A stretch of 64,000 nucleotides of DNA from Arthrobacter sp. 131MFCol6.1 (GTDB lineage: Bacteria > Actinomycetota > Actinomycetes > Actinomycetales > Micrococcaceae), in contig NZ_KB895542.1 of assembly GCF_000374925.1 (NCBI RefSeq), positions 241,456 through 305,455 of the forward strand, written 5' to 3'. The notes below the pieces were generated by a model that made no database searches, had not been told where the DNA came from, and saw only the letters and a list, made by a program, of their open reading frames with translations. Each line of letters opens with the position of its first letter. Position 1 is the stretch's first letter. Positions 45,419 through 54,155 of the stretch are shown here, piece after piece. Made by a program: the position numbers and the translations under genes.

Positions 45419-46732
45419 ATGGGTCTGCTGAGACGTTTACTGGGAGCACCAGGCTGCAAGTTCTGGGGCAGGCCCGGCGCTACCCGGAAATGGGCCGCCG
45501 GACGCCACGACCATGTGGAATCGTGCGCCGAATGCCGTGCCCGGCTACAGCGCGAGCGGCAGTACCTTGAGAAGCTCCGTGGCGCCGCCGTGCCCGAGGC
45601 CAGTGAGGACCTGACCGCACGGCTCCTGGCGCGGACCGGGCAGTTGGCCGCGGAACGGGCCACGGCGGAACGCGCCGAAGCGGCGGACACAGCGGAACTA
45701 TTGGACACGGCGGAACTATTGGACACAGCGGAACGGCCGGACGCGCCACACGCCGTCGGGGGCGGTCATCATCCGTGGCCGTCGGGCCGGTTCCCGGCAG
45801 GACACCCCGTGCCGGATCGGGCAGGGACCGCCGGGGCGGCCGCCGGTGGCGCGGCCGCTGCCGCAGTTCCACACGGCGCCCGCGGCCGCGGCCCGCGCCT
45901 GCCGGTGCTGGCCGTCGGCGGAGCCGTGGCCGCCTTGGCCCTCATGACCGGCACCGCCTACGTCATGGGAGGCGACGACGCGGTGCCCGCCGACGGCGCA
46001 CAGGCTGCCGCCCTCGCCCAGCCGGATGCCGCCGGGCTGCCCGCCGGCGGTGAACCGCTCGGTGCAAGGGAGCTGTTCGACGCCAGCGGAACCGGCATCC
46101 CCGGCATCTTCGGTGGCCCCGGCGCTGAGGGAACCGGGCCCCGTGTGGCGTTCGGCCCCGGCGGTGAGCCCGACTTCACCCCCGCCGGGACGCTGGACAC
46201 CGGTCAGCTTGCCGCGTTCCGCTCGCAGGGATGGACATGTCCGGAGCTGCGCGAGCTCGGATTCCACCTCATCTGGGCCCGGGCCGGCGTCGTCTCCGGG
46301 GACGAGGTCCTGGAACTTCGCCTCACGGATGGCCGGCACTTCGCCACGGTCCTCGAGCAGCACGCCTCGACGCGGGCCCCCGCCGCGCCCCCCGCACCCG
46401 CCCGGGACGACGTTTCGCCCATCAACGTGCTGACCGGACACGCCGCCGTGGCTGACGGCTTCATCCCGGCCAGGGCCGGTACGCCGTCGGCCGTCTCCGA
46501 ACCGGGAAATGGCGTTCTCTGGGTCAATGCCGCGCCGCCGTACCGGGCCATTTACCAGACTTCGGCGGCAACCTACACGTACATTTCGGATCTGCCCGCC
46601 GATCAGGCCGACGACGGCGTCGCCGCCCTGACCCGGGTCAGCAGCGGCACTCCCGTGCCGGCCTCGCGCAACGGATTTCCGGAACGGATCGAGCGCGGAC
46701 TGAGCCGAATCCTGGAGCACCTGGCACCGTGA
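45419..46732 (+). CDS. Transmembrane anti-sigma factor with large external domain (RseA-like)
   Basis: Partner of sigE, 437 residues. The cytosolic N terminus has the zinc anti-sigma pattern HxxxCxxC in HVESCAEC, followed by a helical linker containing a six-residue repeat (DTAELL), a membrane segment near 160-180 (LPVLAVGGAVAALALMTG) and about 250 external residues. The external part, with WTCPELRELGFHLIW and YTYISDLPADQADDGV, resembles the C-terminal domain of RseB/MucB-type sensors, but this is tentative. M. tuberculosis RseA is only about 154 residues and is followed by htrA; no htrA is present here. Confidence 0.75.
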   Translation: MGLLRRLLGAPGCKFWGRPGATRKWAAGRHDHVESCAECRARLQRERQYLEKLRGAAVPEASEDLTARLLARTGQLAAERATAERAEAADTAELLDTAELLDTAERPDAPHAVGGGHHPWPSGRFPAGHPVPDRAGTAGAAAGGAAAAAVPHGARGRGPRLPVLAVGGAVAALALMTGTAYVMGGDDAVPADGAQAAALAQPDAAGLPAGGEPLGARELFDASGTGIPGIFGGPGAEGTGPRVAFGPGGEPDFTPAGTLDTGQLAAFRSQGWTCPELRELGFHLIWARAGVVSGDEVLELRLTDGRHFATVLEQHASTRAPAAPPAPARDDVSPINVLTGHAAVADGFIPARAGTPSAVSEPGNGVLWVNAAPPYRAIYQTSAATYTYISDLPADQADDGVAALTRVSSGTPVPASRNGFPERIERGLSRILEHLAP

Positions 46733-46800
46733 GGCAGGGACGGGCCGGACATGGCCGGCATTCGGACTTCGCGGAATCGTCGCTAGCCCGAGCGAGAGGG

Positions 46801-46806
46801 TAACCT
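46801..46806 (+). promoter_or_regulatory. -10 box of tatB, leaderless
   Basis: TAACCT ends seven bases before GTG 46814. This would let tatB be expressed apart from sigE. Confidence 0.5.
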
Positions 46807-46813
46807 TCCTAAA

Positions 46814-47209
46814 GTGCTTGGAATCAATGGACCGGAGTTCTTACTTCTGCTGATCATCGGCCTTCTGGTGATTGGTCCCAGCAGGCTGCCCGAATATACC
46901 CAAAAACTTGCCAATATTGTCAAGGAAGTGCGCCGGATGGCGTCGGGTGCGCGGGAACAAATCAAGGAAGAAGTCGGCATCGATATCGATGAGGTCGACT
47001 GGAAGAAGTACGATCCGCGCCAGTACGATCCCCGCCGGATCATCAAGGAAGCGCTCCTTGACGATGACACCAAGCCGATGAGCGCCGGGGCACCGGCAGC
47101 GGTGTCCACGGCCGCTGCTGCGACTGCGGTCGCCGAGCACCGCCCACAGCGGGTTCTCGAGCGGCTGCCCGAGGGCGAAGCGGCACCCTTCGACTCAGAG
47201 GCGACCTAG
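46814..47209 (+). CDS. tatB: Sec-independent translocase subunit TatB
   Basis: Membrane subunit that receives twin-arginine signal peptides. The 131-residue protein has an N-terminal helix (GPEFLLLLIIGLLVIGPSRLPEY), where the glutamate and the glycine-proline hinge are the family hallmarks, then a long amphipathic helix and an acidic, alanine-rich tail. The gene follows the sigE anti-sigma gene, as Rv1224 does in M. tuberculosis. TatA is an alternative; the position and tail length favour TatB. GTG 46814 is chosen on the -10 box. Confidence 0.85.
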   Translation: MLGINGPEFLLLLIIGLLVIGPSRLPEYTQKLANIVKEVRRMASGAREQIKEEVGIDIDEVDWKKYDPRQYDPRRIIKEALLDDDTKPMSAGAPAAVSTAAAATAVAEHRPQRVLERLPEGEAAPFDSEAT

Positions 47210-47312
47210 GACTTTCCGCGGCGGACGTCCCGGTGCCTGGGCAGGGATGCGGCCGGGGCCAGCCGGCATCCGGGTCGGACCGCCGGTAGCGGGCCGCCGG
47301 TGCGGGCCGCTG

Positions 47313-48440
47313 TCAGCGGGGTTGCAGGCCCAGCGGCATGCCCTTGAGGCCGCGGGGAACCGACGCCAGCCTGCCGGCGATCCCCGCCAGGGCCACGGCC
47401 GCAGGAGTTTCCGGACGGCCCAGCACCAGCGGCACCCCGGAATCCCCGCCCTCACGCAACAGGACTTCGAGCGGAATCTGGCCCAGCAGGGGCACGTCCT
47501 CACCCATGGTGGCCGAGAGGCGTTCGGCGAGCACGGCGCCACCGCCGCTGCCGAACAGTTCCATCCTGCCGCCGTCGGGCAGTTCAAGGTAGGACATGTT
47601 TTCCACGACGCCGGCCACGGTCTGGCCCGTCTGGGTGGCGATCGCACCCGCCCGCTCGGCCACATCCGCGGCGGCCGCCTGCGGGGTGGTCACGACGAGG
47701 ATCTGTGCCTTGGGCAGCAGCTGGGCGACGGAGATCGCGATGTCGCCGGTGCCGGGGGGCAGGTCCAGGAAGAGGGCGTCGAGGTCGCCGAAGTAGACGT
47801 CCGTGAGGAATTGCTCCAGCGCCCGGTGCAGCATCGGGCCGCGCCACGCCACGGGCTGGTTCCCGGTGACGAACATGCCGATGGAGATGACCTTGACCCC
47901 GTAGGCCACGGGCGGCAGGATCATGTCGTCCACCCGCGTGGGGGCCTGTGTGATGCCCATCAGTGCCGGAACGGAGAAACCGTACACGTCCGCGTCCACG
48001 ATCCCCACACGGAGCCCCTGGGCGGCCAGGGCGCACGCCAGGTTGACCGTCACCGAGGACTTGCCCACGCCGCCCTTGCCGCTCGCGACGGCGTACACCC
48101 TGGTCAGCGAGCCCGGCGCGTTGAACGGGATGCCGCGCTGGCCGCCGGCGCCCCGCAACCGCTCCTTGAGGGCGTCGCGCTGCTCCTGCGTCATGACTTT
48201 CAAGTCCACGTCCACGCCGGTGACGCCCGGGACGGCGGACAGGGCAGCCTCGGTGTCCGCCGTGATGGTGCCGCGCAGCGGGCAGCCCGCGATCGTCAGC
48301 AGCACCGCGATCCGCACGCGGCCGCCGTCGCCGATCTCCACGGACTCCACCATGCCGAGCTCGGTGATGGGGCGGCGGAGCTCAGGGTCGATCACGGTGG
48401 CAAGTGCGCCGTGCACTGCCTGTTCCAGCGGGGTGCTCAT
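47313..48440 (-). CDS. mrp: Mrp/NBP35-family ATPase, iron-sulfur carrier type
   Basis: P-loop ATPase of 375 residues. An N-terminal DUF59/MIP18 domain (about 5-90) includes the AGCPLRGTI cysteine (Cys53). The ATPase has the deviant Walker A GKGGVGKSS at 121-129 and DLPPGTGDI. Family members carry [4Fe-4S] clusters on a CxxC pair after ENMS, but here that place reads ENMSYLELPDGGRM without cysteines. M. tuberculosis Mrp (Rv1229c) also lacks it, as I recall. The gene is 12 bases after the DUF1003 gene and probably cotranscribed with it. Confidence 0.9.
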   Translation of the reverse strand: MSTPLEQAVHGALATVIDPELRRPITELGMVESVEIGDGGRVRIAVLLTIAGCPLRGTITADTEAALSAVPGVTGVDVDLKVMTQEQRDALKERLRGAGGQRGIPFNAPGSLTRVYAVASGKGGVGKSSVTVNLACALAAQGLRVGIVDADVYGFSVPALMGITQAPTRVDDMILPPVAYGVKVISIGMFVTGNQPVAWRGPMLHRALEQFLTDVYFGDLDALFLDLPPGTGDIAISVAQLLPKAQILVVTTPQAAAADVAERAGAIATQTGQTVAGVVENMSYLELPDGGRMELFGSGGGAVLAERLSATMGEDVPLLGQIPLEVLLREGGDSGVPLVLGRPETPAAVALAGIAGRLASVPRGLKGMPLGLQPR

Positions 48441-48451
48441 GCGGGCGATGC

Positions 48452-49267
48452 TCAGCTTTCGGGGATGGTGCGGTGTGCGGGCTGGCGGGTGGGATCGGCC
48501 GCGGCCTCAGAGTGGTTCGCTGACGGGTTCGGCAGTTTCCCCGCCGGGTTCCCCGACGGGTCCTCCGCACGGTCCTTCGACGGATCATCCCGCTTGCCGC
48601 CGGCCTTGACGCGCGGGATCTGTTGGGTCCGGGGGCCGCGCTTGTCGCGCCGCTCCTTAAGTTTCTCCTTGACCTTTTCGCGTGGGTTCTCGTGGGCGCC
48701 GGTGGAGGGATCGTGGGTGCGCAGTTCTTCCTGGGCCTCCAGCATGTCCTCCAGCAGGCTGCGCAGTTCGGCGCGGACGTAGTCGCGGGTGGCTACCTCG
48801 CGCAGCGCGATGCGCAGGGACGCAAGTTCCCGGGTCAGGTATTCGGTGTCGGAGAGATTGCGCTCGGCCCGCTGGCGGTCCTGCTGGAGCGAGACCTTGT
48901 CGCGGTCGTCCTGCCGGTTCTGGGCCAGCAGCAGCAGGGGCGCGGCGTAGGAGGCCTGCAGGGACAGCATGAGGGTCAGCAGCGTGAAGCCCAGCGCCCG
49001 TGAGTCGAACTGCCATTCCTCCGGCGCCCACGTGTTCCAGCCCAGCCAGAACAAGCAGAACACCGTCATGTACATCAGGAACGCGGGGGTGCCCATGAAA
49101 CGGGCGAAGCCTTCCGTGGCATGGCCGAAGGCGTCCGGGTCGGGACGGAAGTTGGGCAGGATCCGCTGCCGGCCGCTCAGGGGCGTGTCGAGGCCGCCGG
49201 TGGTCCTGCCGCCAGGGCGGACATTGGAGGTCCGTGGTGCTGTGGAATCAGCCAATGCGGCCTCCAA
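48452..49267 (-). CDS. DUF1003 membrane protein
   Basis: Protein of 271 residues with two membrane helices (about 60-80 and 90-113) in the DUF1003 arrangement, including FMGTPAFLMYMTVFCLFWLGWN and LLLLAQNRQDDRD, then a coiled coil and a C-terminal tail of about 90 residues that is charged and low complexity. The function is unknown. The start overlaps the end of the MgtE-N/CBS gene by 20 bases. In M. tuberculosis the same trio is Rv1232c, Rv1231c and, nearby, Rv1229c. Confidence 0.85.
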   Translation of the reverse strand: MEAALADSTAPRTSNVRPGGRTTGGLDTPLSGRQRILPNFRPDPDAFGHATEGFARFMGTPAFLMYMTVFCLFWLGWNTWAPEEWQFDSRALGFTLLTLMLSLQASYAAPLLLLAQNRQDDRDKVSLQQDRQRAERNLSDTEYLTRELASLRIALREVATRDYVRAELRSLLEDMLEAQEELRTHDPSTGAHENPREKVKEKLKERRDKRGPRTQQIPRVKAGGKRDDPSKDRAEDPSGNPAGKLPNPSANHSEAAADPTRQPAHRTIPES

Positions 49268-50531
49268 GCTTTCTTATCGGGGCGTCGTCCTCGTGGGCGC
49301 GCCAGTCGTCCGGCAACAGATGATCAAGCACGTCGTCAACAGTCACCGCCCCCACAAGCCGTCCGTCGTCGTTGACAACCGGAAGGGAGTTGAGGTTATA
49401 CGTTGCCAGCGCGCGGGCGACCTCGCTGATATGGGCCTGGTCGGAGACCGGCTCCAGGCTCTTGTCCACCAGGTTGCCCAGCGGCTCCGGCGGCGGATAG
49501 CGCAAGAGCTGCTGGATATGGACGACGCCGAGGAACCGTCCCGTCGGCGTCTCCAACGGGGGCCGGGCGACGAAAATCGAGGATGCCAGGGCGGGGGAGA
49601 GTTCCTCCCGGCGTACGTGCGCGAGTGCCTCTGCGACGGTTGCTTCCGGGGGCAGGATCACCGGCACGGGCGTCATGAGCCCGCCGGCGGTGTCCTCGTC
49701 GTATTCGAGCAGGCGGCGGACGTCCTCGGCGCCTTCGGGTTCCATCAGCTGCAGGAGCTCTTCAGCCTGGGCGCTGGGGAGTTCGGCGAGGAGGTCGGCG
49801 GCGTCGTCCGGATCCATCTCTTCGAGGACGTCGGCGGCGCGGTTGACGTCCAGGGCGGAGAGGATTTCCACCTGGTCACCTTCGCGCATCTCCTGCAGGA
49901 CGTCCGCGAGCCGTTCGTCCTGGAGTTCGCTGGCAACCTCGAAGCGGCGTTTGTCGCTCATTTCCTGCAGGGCCTCGGCGAAGTCGGCCGGTTTGAGGTC
50001 CTCGTGCGTGGCCACGAACTGGGTGGCGGCCTGCGGCTCGGTCTTGGCGCCTTGCCGGGCATCGGCCCAGTCGATGATGAGGGTTTCATTGCGGCGCAGC
50101 CGGCTCAGGGGCGAGAGGGAGTGGCCGCGGCGGACGAAGAGCTTGCTGACGAACCAGTCGCCGGAGCGGTGCCGGTCCATGGCGATGTCCTCGATGGTCG
50201 CATCGCCGCTGCCGTCCGCGAGGGTCACCCGGCGGTCGAACATTTCGGCCACCACGAGGGTTTCCGCGCCGCGCTGTTCGAAACGGCGAAGATTGACCAG
50301 CCCTGTGCAGATGATCTGGGTCTGGTCTATGGACGTGATCCGGGTCATCGGCACGAAGACGCGCTTCTTGCCGGGGACCTCGACAACGATGCCCACCACG
50401 TGCGGGGCGCCCCTGGTTCCGCGGGAAAGCACCACGACGTCGCGCAGCCGACCCAGACGGTCGCCCAATGGGTCGAAGACGTCCAGTCCGAGGAGGCGCG
50501 CGACAAACACTCGCGAAAGATTCGTGCTCAC
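49248..50531 (-). CDS. Soluble MgtE N-domain/CBS-domain protein with PRC-barrel-like N terminus
   Basis: Protein of 427 residues without membrane segments. The N terminus (VARLLGLDVFDPLGDRLG) resembles a PRC barrel, residues 180-290 are the helical MgtE N-domain (LQEMSDKRRFEVASELQDERLADVLQEM, with repeated acidic turns such as EEMDPDDAADLLAEL), and the C terminus has two CBS domains (PATVAEALAHVRRE-like, SLPVVNDDGRLVGAVTVDDVLDHL). In true MgtE transporters these domains sense magnesium and are joined to a channel that is lacking here. A regulatory role is inferred. GTG 50531 has a TAGCCT box six bases upstream. Confidence 0.85.
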   Translation of the reverse strand: MSTNLSRVFVARLLGLDVFDPLGDRLGRLRDVVVLSRGTRGAPHVVGIVVEVPGKKRVFVPMTRITSIDQTQIICTGLVNLRRFEQRGAETLVVAEMFDRRVTLADGSGDATIEDIAMDRHRSGDWFVSKLFVRRGHSLSPLSRLRRNETLIIDWADARQGAKTEPQAATQFVATHEDLKPADFAEALQEMSDKRRFEVASELQDERLADVLQEMREGDQVEILSALDVNRAADVLEEMDPDDAADLLAELPSAQAEELLQLMEPEGAEDVRRLLEYDEDTAGGLMTPVPVILPPEATVAEALAHVRREELSPALASSIFVARPPLETPTGRFLGVVHIQQLLRYPPPEPLGNLVDKSLEPVSDQAHISEVARALATYNLNSLPVVNDDGRLVGAVTVDDVLDHLLPDDWRAHEDDAPIRKLGGRIG

Positions 50532-50537
50532 TCCTAC

Positions 50538-50543
50538 AGGCTA
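50538..50543 (-). promoter_or_regulatory. -10 box of MgtE-N/DUF1003/mrp operon, leaderless
   Basis: TAGCCT on the minus strand ends six bases before GTG 50531. Confidence 0.55.
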
Positions 50544-50608
50544 CCGAGTCTGCTCTCTTTTAGCTGAATTTCCAGCCGCACACCAGCCGGATGGGTGAGA
50601 ATGGGCAT

Positions 50609-51496
50609 ATGTCAAACATTTTTGGTGCGCCCAGGGCCGGTGCCCCCAACGGCTCGGACGAGGCCCGCACCGTCCCGAGAGGCGACGTTGTCGGTTCCTA
50701 CAACTCCTACCTGGATGCCCAGAAGGCGGTGGACTACCTGGCTGACCAGCAGTTCCCCGTGCAGATGGTGTCGATCGTGGGCAATGACCTGAAGATGGTG
50801 GAGCGGGTGACCGGCCGGCTGACCTACCCCCGCGTCGCCCTCTCCGGCGCCCTCAGCGGCATGTGGTTCGGCCTGTTCGTCGGCGTCATGCTGTCCTTCT
50901 TCTCCACGACCCCCGGTTATTTCTCGATTGTGACGTCAGTGCTGATGGGTGCCGCGTTCTTCATGCTGTTTGGCATCGTCACTTACGCCATGCAGCGCGG
51001 CAAGCGTGACTTCACCTCAACCAGCCAGGTGGTGGCGACCAATTACGACGTCGTAGTCTCCTTCGAGGCCGCCGGCGAAGCGCGGCGCCTGCTTCACCAG
51101 CTGCCTATGACGGCGCATGACGCGTCCGGTGCCGCTGCCGGCGGTTACGCGCAGCACGATTACCGCCATCAGGCGCCGCCGCAGCCCGGCCCGCCGCAGC
51201 CGGGACCGCAGAGCCATGCGCCGCAGCGCCCCGCGGGCTGGAACGACCCCTACGGCCAGAGAACGCCGGAGACCGGCGGAGACGCGGCCGGACAGTACCA
51301 GGGCGGTGCGCCCCAGCAGGAGGGCGCCGCAGGCCCCGCTCCGACGGCACCCGCCGCGGCGGAGGAGACGGCCCGCCCGGCCGGCCGGGTTTCTGGGGTG
51401 AGCTATCCGGACCTCCCGGACGGCCGCCCGCAGTACGGGGTCAGGGTCACGGACAGCGAGAAGCCCGCGGCAGGCCAGGACGGCCAGCAGCACTGA
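50609..51496 (+). CDS. General stress protein 17M-like membrane protein
   Basis: Protein of 295 residues from ATG 50609. The N-terminal domain (GSYNSYLDAQKAVDYLADQQFPVQMVSIVG) is of the general stress protein 17M type, followed by two membrane segments rich in glycine (ALSGALSGMWFGLFVGVML and VLMGAAFFMLFGIV) and a long proline/glutamine-rich disordered tail. ATG 50591 is also in frame, but GAGAAT ends six bases before 50609, favouring a leaderless start there. In M. tuberculosis the equivalent is Rv1234, divergent from the MgtE-N gene as here. Function unknown. Confidence 0.75.
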   Translation: MSNIFGAPRAGAPNGSDEARTVPRGDVVGSYNSYLDAQKAVDYLADQQFPVQMVSIVGNDLKMVERVTGRLTYPRVALSGALSGMWFGLFVGVMLSFFSTTPGYFSIVTSVLMGAAFFMLFGIVTYAMQRGKRDFTSTSQVVATNYDVVVSFEAAGEARRLLHQLPMTAHDASGAAAGGYAQHDYRHQAPPQPGPPQPGPQSHAPQRPAGWNDPYGQRTPETGGDAAGQYQGGAPQQEGAAGPAPTAPAAAEETARPAGRVSGVSYPDLPDGRPQYGVRVTDSEKPAAGQDGQQH

Positions 51497-51512
51497 TTCC
51501 AGGCAGCACAAC

Positions 51513-51562
51513 AGCAGCAAAAAGGGAGGGTTCCGGTGCCGGAACCCTCCCTTTTTGCTGCT
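51513..51562. terminator. Bidirectional terminator between stress protein and pepP
   Basis: A perfect 24-bp stem (51513-51536 with 51539-51562) with a very small loop, A-rich at one base and T-rich at the other, placed between convergent genes. Confidence 0.93.
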
Positions 51563-51580
51563 ATTTACTGTCTGATTGAC

Positions 51581-53164
51581 CTACGGCGTCTGGCCGTCGG
51601 CTTCCAGGTAGATGCCGGCCATCCAGGACTCGACGTCGTCGGCCTTGCGCGGCAGCGCAGCGCTGAGGTTGACCGGCCCGTCGGCCGTCATGAGGATGTC
51701 GTCCTCGATCCGGACACCGATGCCGCGGTATTCCTCGGGGATGCCGATGTCCTCGTTCTTGAAGTACAGGCCGGGTTCGATCGTGAACACCATGCCGGGC
51801 GTGAGCACGCCGTCGAGGTAGAGTTCCCGCTTCGCCTGGGCGCAGTCGTGGACGTCGAGGCCGAGGTGGTGGCTGGTGCCGTGCGGCATCCACCGGCGGT
51901 GCTGCTGGCCCTCGGTGCTGACGGCTTCCTCGACGGAGACCGGCAGGAGGCCCCATTCGGCGAGCCGCTCGGCCAGCACCGTGGTGGCTGCGGTGTGGAT
52001 GTCCCGGAACTTCGTGCCCGGCTGGGCAGCGGCAAAGCCGGCGTCGGCGGCGTCGAGCACTGCCTCGTAGACCCTGCGCTGGACCTCGGAGAACTTGCCG
52101 TTGGCCGGCAGGGTGCGGGTGATGTCCGCAGTGTAGAGCGAGTCGGCCTCAACGCCGGCGTCCAGGAGCAGCAGTTCGCCGGCGTTGATCTTGCCGGTGT
52201 TCCGGGTCCAGTGCAGCACGGTGGCGTTGTTGCCGGAGGCGGCGATGGTGTCGTAGCCGAGCTCGTTGCCTTCCTCGCGGGCCCGGGCGAAGAACGCACC
52301 TTCCACGACGCGCTCGCCGCGGTGGTGGGTGAGCGCCCGCGGGATCGCCTTGACCACCTCCGTGAAGCCGGCCACGGTGGCGGCGACGGCGATCTTCATC
52401 TGTTCGATTTCCCACTCGTCCTTGAGCAGGCGCAGTTCCGAGAGGGCCTCGGTGAGTTTCTCGTCAAGGGCGTCGAGCACGCTCAGGTCGAGGTTGTCGG
52501 GGTCCTTGGCAGTGTTGTAGCGGGCGGTGTCGACGAGGGCGTCAATGTTCTCGTCAACCTTGCGGACCAGCCTGATGGAGATGCCGCCGATCTCGGGCGC
52601 GCCGACGTTCTTGGTGATGGCGAGTTCGAGTTCGGCGATGTCCGCCGTGTCCAGTCCGAGCTTGGCCTTGAACTCGGCCAGGGTCGGGCGTGCACCGATC
52701 CAGAACTCCCCGGAGCGGGAGTCGGCGTAGAACTGCTCGGTGTCGCGGCCGGCCAACGGGCGGAAGTACAGCGTGGCGTGGTGGTTTCCGCCGTCGTCGC
52801 CGGTGCCCTCCGCAACCGGTTCCAGGATCAGGACCGCATCGGGTTCGTGGTCCAGGCCGAGGCCGGTGAGGTGCGCGAAGGCAGAGTGCGGCCGGAAGCG
52901 GTAGTCGCAGTCGTTCGAGCGGACCTTCAGCGGGCCGGCGGGGATGACCAGGCGTTCACCTTTGAACTGGCCTGAGATGGTGCGGCGCCGGGCTGCGGCG
53001 TGGCCCGCGACGGCGTCCCGCTCGGGGAGCTGTTGCGTGGCCGGCGCCCAGTTGCTGGCCATGAAGGCCTTGAAGGCGTCGGAACTGGGCCGCTGCGAGC
53101 GGTTGTTGACGCGCTCTTCGAGGGGCTGGGAAGCGGAGACTAGGGTGTTATCTGCATCGTTCAC
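51581..53164 (-). CDS. pepP: Aminopeptidase P (Xaa-Pro aminopeptidase)
   Basis: Metallopeptidase that removes N-terminal residues before proline, 527 residues. The N-terminal creatinase-like domain is followed by the pita-bread fold with all five metal ligands visible in context: LLLDAGVEADS, YTADITRT, HGTSHHLGLDVHD, FTIEPGLYF and GVRIEDDIL. The length is about 80 residues above E. coli PepP because of an N-terminal extension. GTG 53164 has GACTAT ending six bases upstream. It is divergent from the PHP gene. Confidence 0.93.
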   Translation of the reverse strand: MNDADNTLVSASQPLEERVNNRSQRPSSDAFKAFMASNWAPATQQLPERDAVAGHAAARRRTISGQFKGERLVIPAGPLKVRSNDCDYRFRPHSAFAHLTGLGLDHEPDAVLILEPVAEGTGDDGGNHHATLYFRPLAGRDTEQFYADSRSGEFWIGARPTLAEFKAKLGLDTADIAELELAITKNVGAPEIGGISIRLVRKVDENIDALVDTARYNTAKDPDNLDLSVLDALDEKLTEALSELRLLKDEWEIEQMKIAVAATVAGFTEVVKAIPRALTHHRGERVVEGAFFARAREEGNELGYDTIAASGNNATVLHWTRNTGKINAGELLLLDAGVEADSLYTADITRTLPANGKFSEVQRRVYEAVLDAADAGFAAAQPGTKFRDIHTAATTVLAERLAEWGLLPVSVEEAVSTEGQQHRRWMPHGTSHHLGLDVHDCAQAKRELYLDGVLTPGMVFTIEPGLYFKNEDIGIPEEYRGIGVRIEDDILMTADGPVNLSAALPRKADDVESWMAGIYLEADGQTP

Positions 53165-53233
53165 CGTCCCATAGTCTCACCAGCGCCGCGGCTTAGGCCA
53201 ACGGCGCGCTCGCGCCACAGGGCGGGCTGCGGG

Positions 53234-53260
53234 GCCCCGGCCTAACGGAGCCGGGGCTTT
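53234..53260 (+). other. Terminator-like hairpin between divergent genes
   Basis: GCCCCGGC (53234-53241) pairs with GCCGGGGC (53250-53257), followed by TTT. It points right, yet no gene on that strand precedes it nearby. It may end transcription arising from the back of the pepP promoter, or protect the PHP promoter. Confidence 0.4.
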
Positions 53261-53276
53261 GGATCCTGCCATCTAC

Positions 53277-53282
53277 TAGGCT
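53277..53282 (+). promoter_or_regulatory. -10 box of PHP gene, leaderless
   Basis: TAGGCT ends six bases before GTG 53289. Confidence 0.6.
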
Positions 53283-53288
53283 GGTGAG

Positions 53289-54134
53289 GTGAGGATCGAC
53301 CTGCATGCGCACTCCAACGTTTCCGACGGCACCCAGGCACCGGCTGACGTCATGGAGTCCGCCGCCGCTGCGGGCCTCGACGTCATCGCCCTGACCGATC
53401 ACGATTCCACTGCCGGGTGGGCGGAGGCCGCCGTCGCTGCCCGGAAAGCCGGGGTCGCCCTGGTCCCGGGCATGGAGATCTCGTGCCGCACCGCGGAAGG
53501 CATCAGCGTCCACCTGCTCAGCTACCTCCACGATCCCGCACATCCCGGACTGCTGGAGGAAATCACCAAGTCCAAGGATGCCCGGCACACGAGGGCGCAG
53601 AAGATGGTCACCCTTTTGTCCGAGGACTACCCGCTGACATGGGACGACGTGATTCACCACGTCGCGCCGGGCGCCACCCTGGGCCGTCCGCACATCGCCG
53701 ACGCGCTCGTCGCGGCCGGTGTGGTGGAAGACCGGGCCGAGGCCTTTGGTTCCATCCTCACAGCACGTTCGCGCTACTGGGTCCAGCACTATGCGCCGGA
53801 GCCGGCGCTCGCCGTCGAACTGGTCCGTGCAGCAGGCGGCGTTCCGGTGTTTGCCCACCCGGTCGCGTCCGCCCGCGGCCGGATCGTGGGGGAGGGGACC
53901 TACCGGGAGATGGTCGACGCCGGTCTGGCGGGCCTGGAAATCTACCACCGGGACAATCCCGAGGAGGGCCGGACGTTCCTGCGCCGCATCGCCGAACGTT
54001 ATGGCCTGCTGGTTACGGGGTCCTCCGATTACCACGGCGCAGGAAAGCCGAACCTGCTGGGGGAGAACCTGACCTCCGCAGAAGTCTTTGCCCGGATCGA
54101 GGAACTGGGCACGGGCTCATCGGTGGTGCGCTGA
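53289..54134 (+). CDS. PHP-domain phosphoesterase (RNase AM/YciV type)
   Basis: Metal-dependent phosphoesterase of 281 residues. The PHP ligands are intact: DLHAHSNVSDG (His6, His8, Asp13), TDHDS, GMEISCR, HRDNPEE, GSSDYHG with the last ligand pair, and HPVASARGR. In E. coli the related protein (YciV/TrpH, RNase AM) removes 5 prime nucleotides and hydrolyses 3,5-bisphosphates. The M. tuberculosis relatives are of unknown role. GTG 53289 is supported by the TAGGCT box. It ends 123 bases before the methyltransferase, convergent with it. Confidence 0.88.
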   Translation: MRIDLHAHSNVSDGTQAPADVMESAAAAGLDVIALTDHDSTAGWAEAAVAARKAGVALVPGMEISCRTAEGISVHLLSYLHDPAHPGLLEEITKSKDARHTRAQKMVTLLSEDYPLTWDDVIHHVAPGATLGRPHIADALVAAGVVEDRAEAFGSILTARSRYWVQHYAPEPALAVELVRAAGGVPVFAHPVASARGRIVGEGTYREMVDAGLAGLEIYHRDNPEEGRTFLRRIAERYGLLVTGSSDYHGAGKPNLLGENLTSAEVFARIEELGTGSSVVR

Positions 54135-54155
54135 GGGACGACCGTCCTTCACCCA

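Noticed and set aside
46233..46242. GGACATGTCC inside the anti-sigma gene as a member of the repeat family
   Set aside because: It is a single copy in coding sequence (residues WTCPE) without the surrounding repeat units; chance is enough.
53234..53260. Terminator of a missed plus-strand gene
   Set aside because: No plausible plus-strand gene ends upstream; the region lies between divergent genes, so it is listed only as a hairpin.
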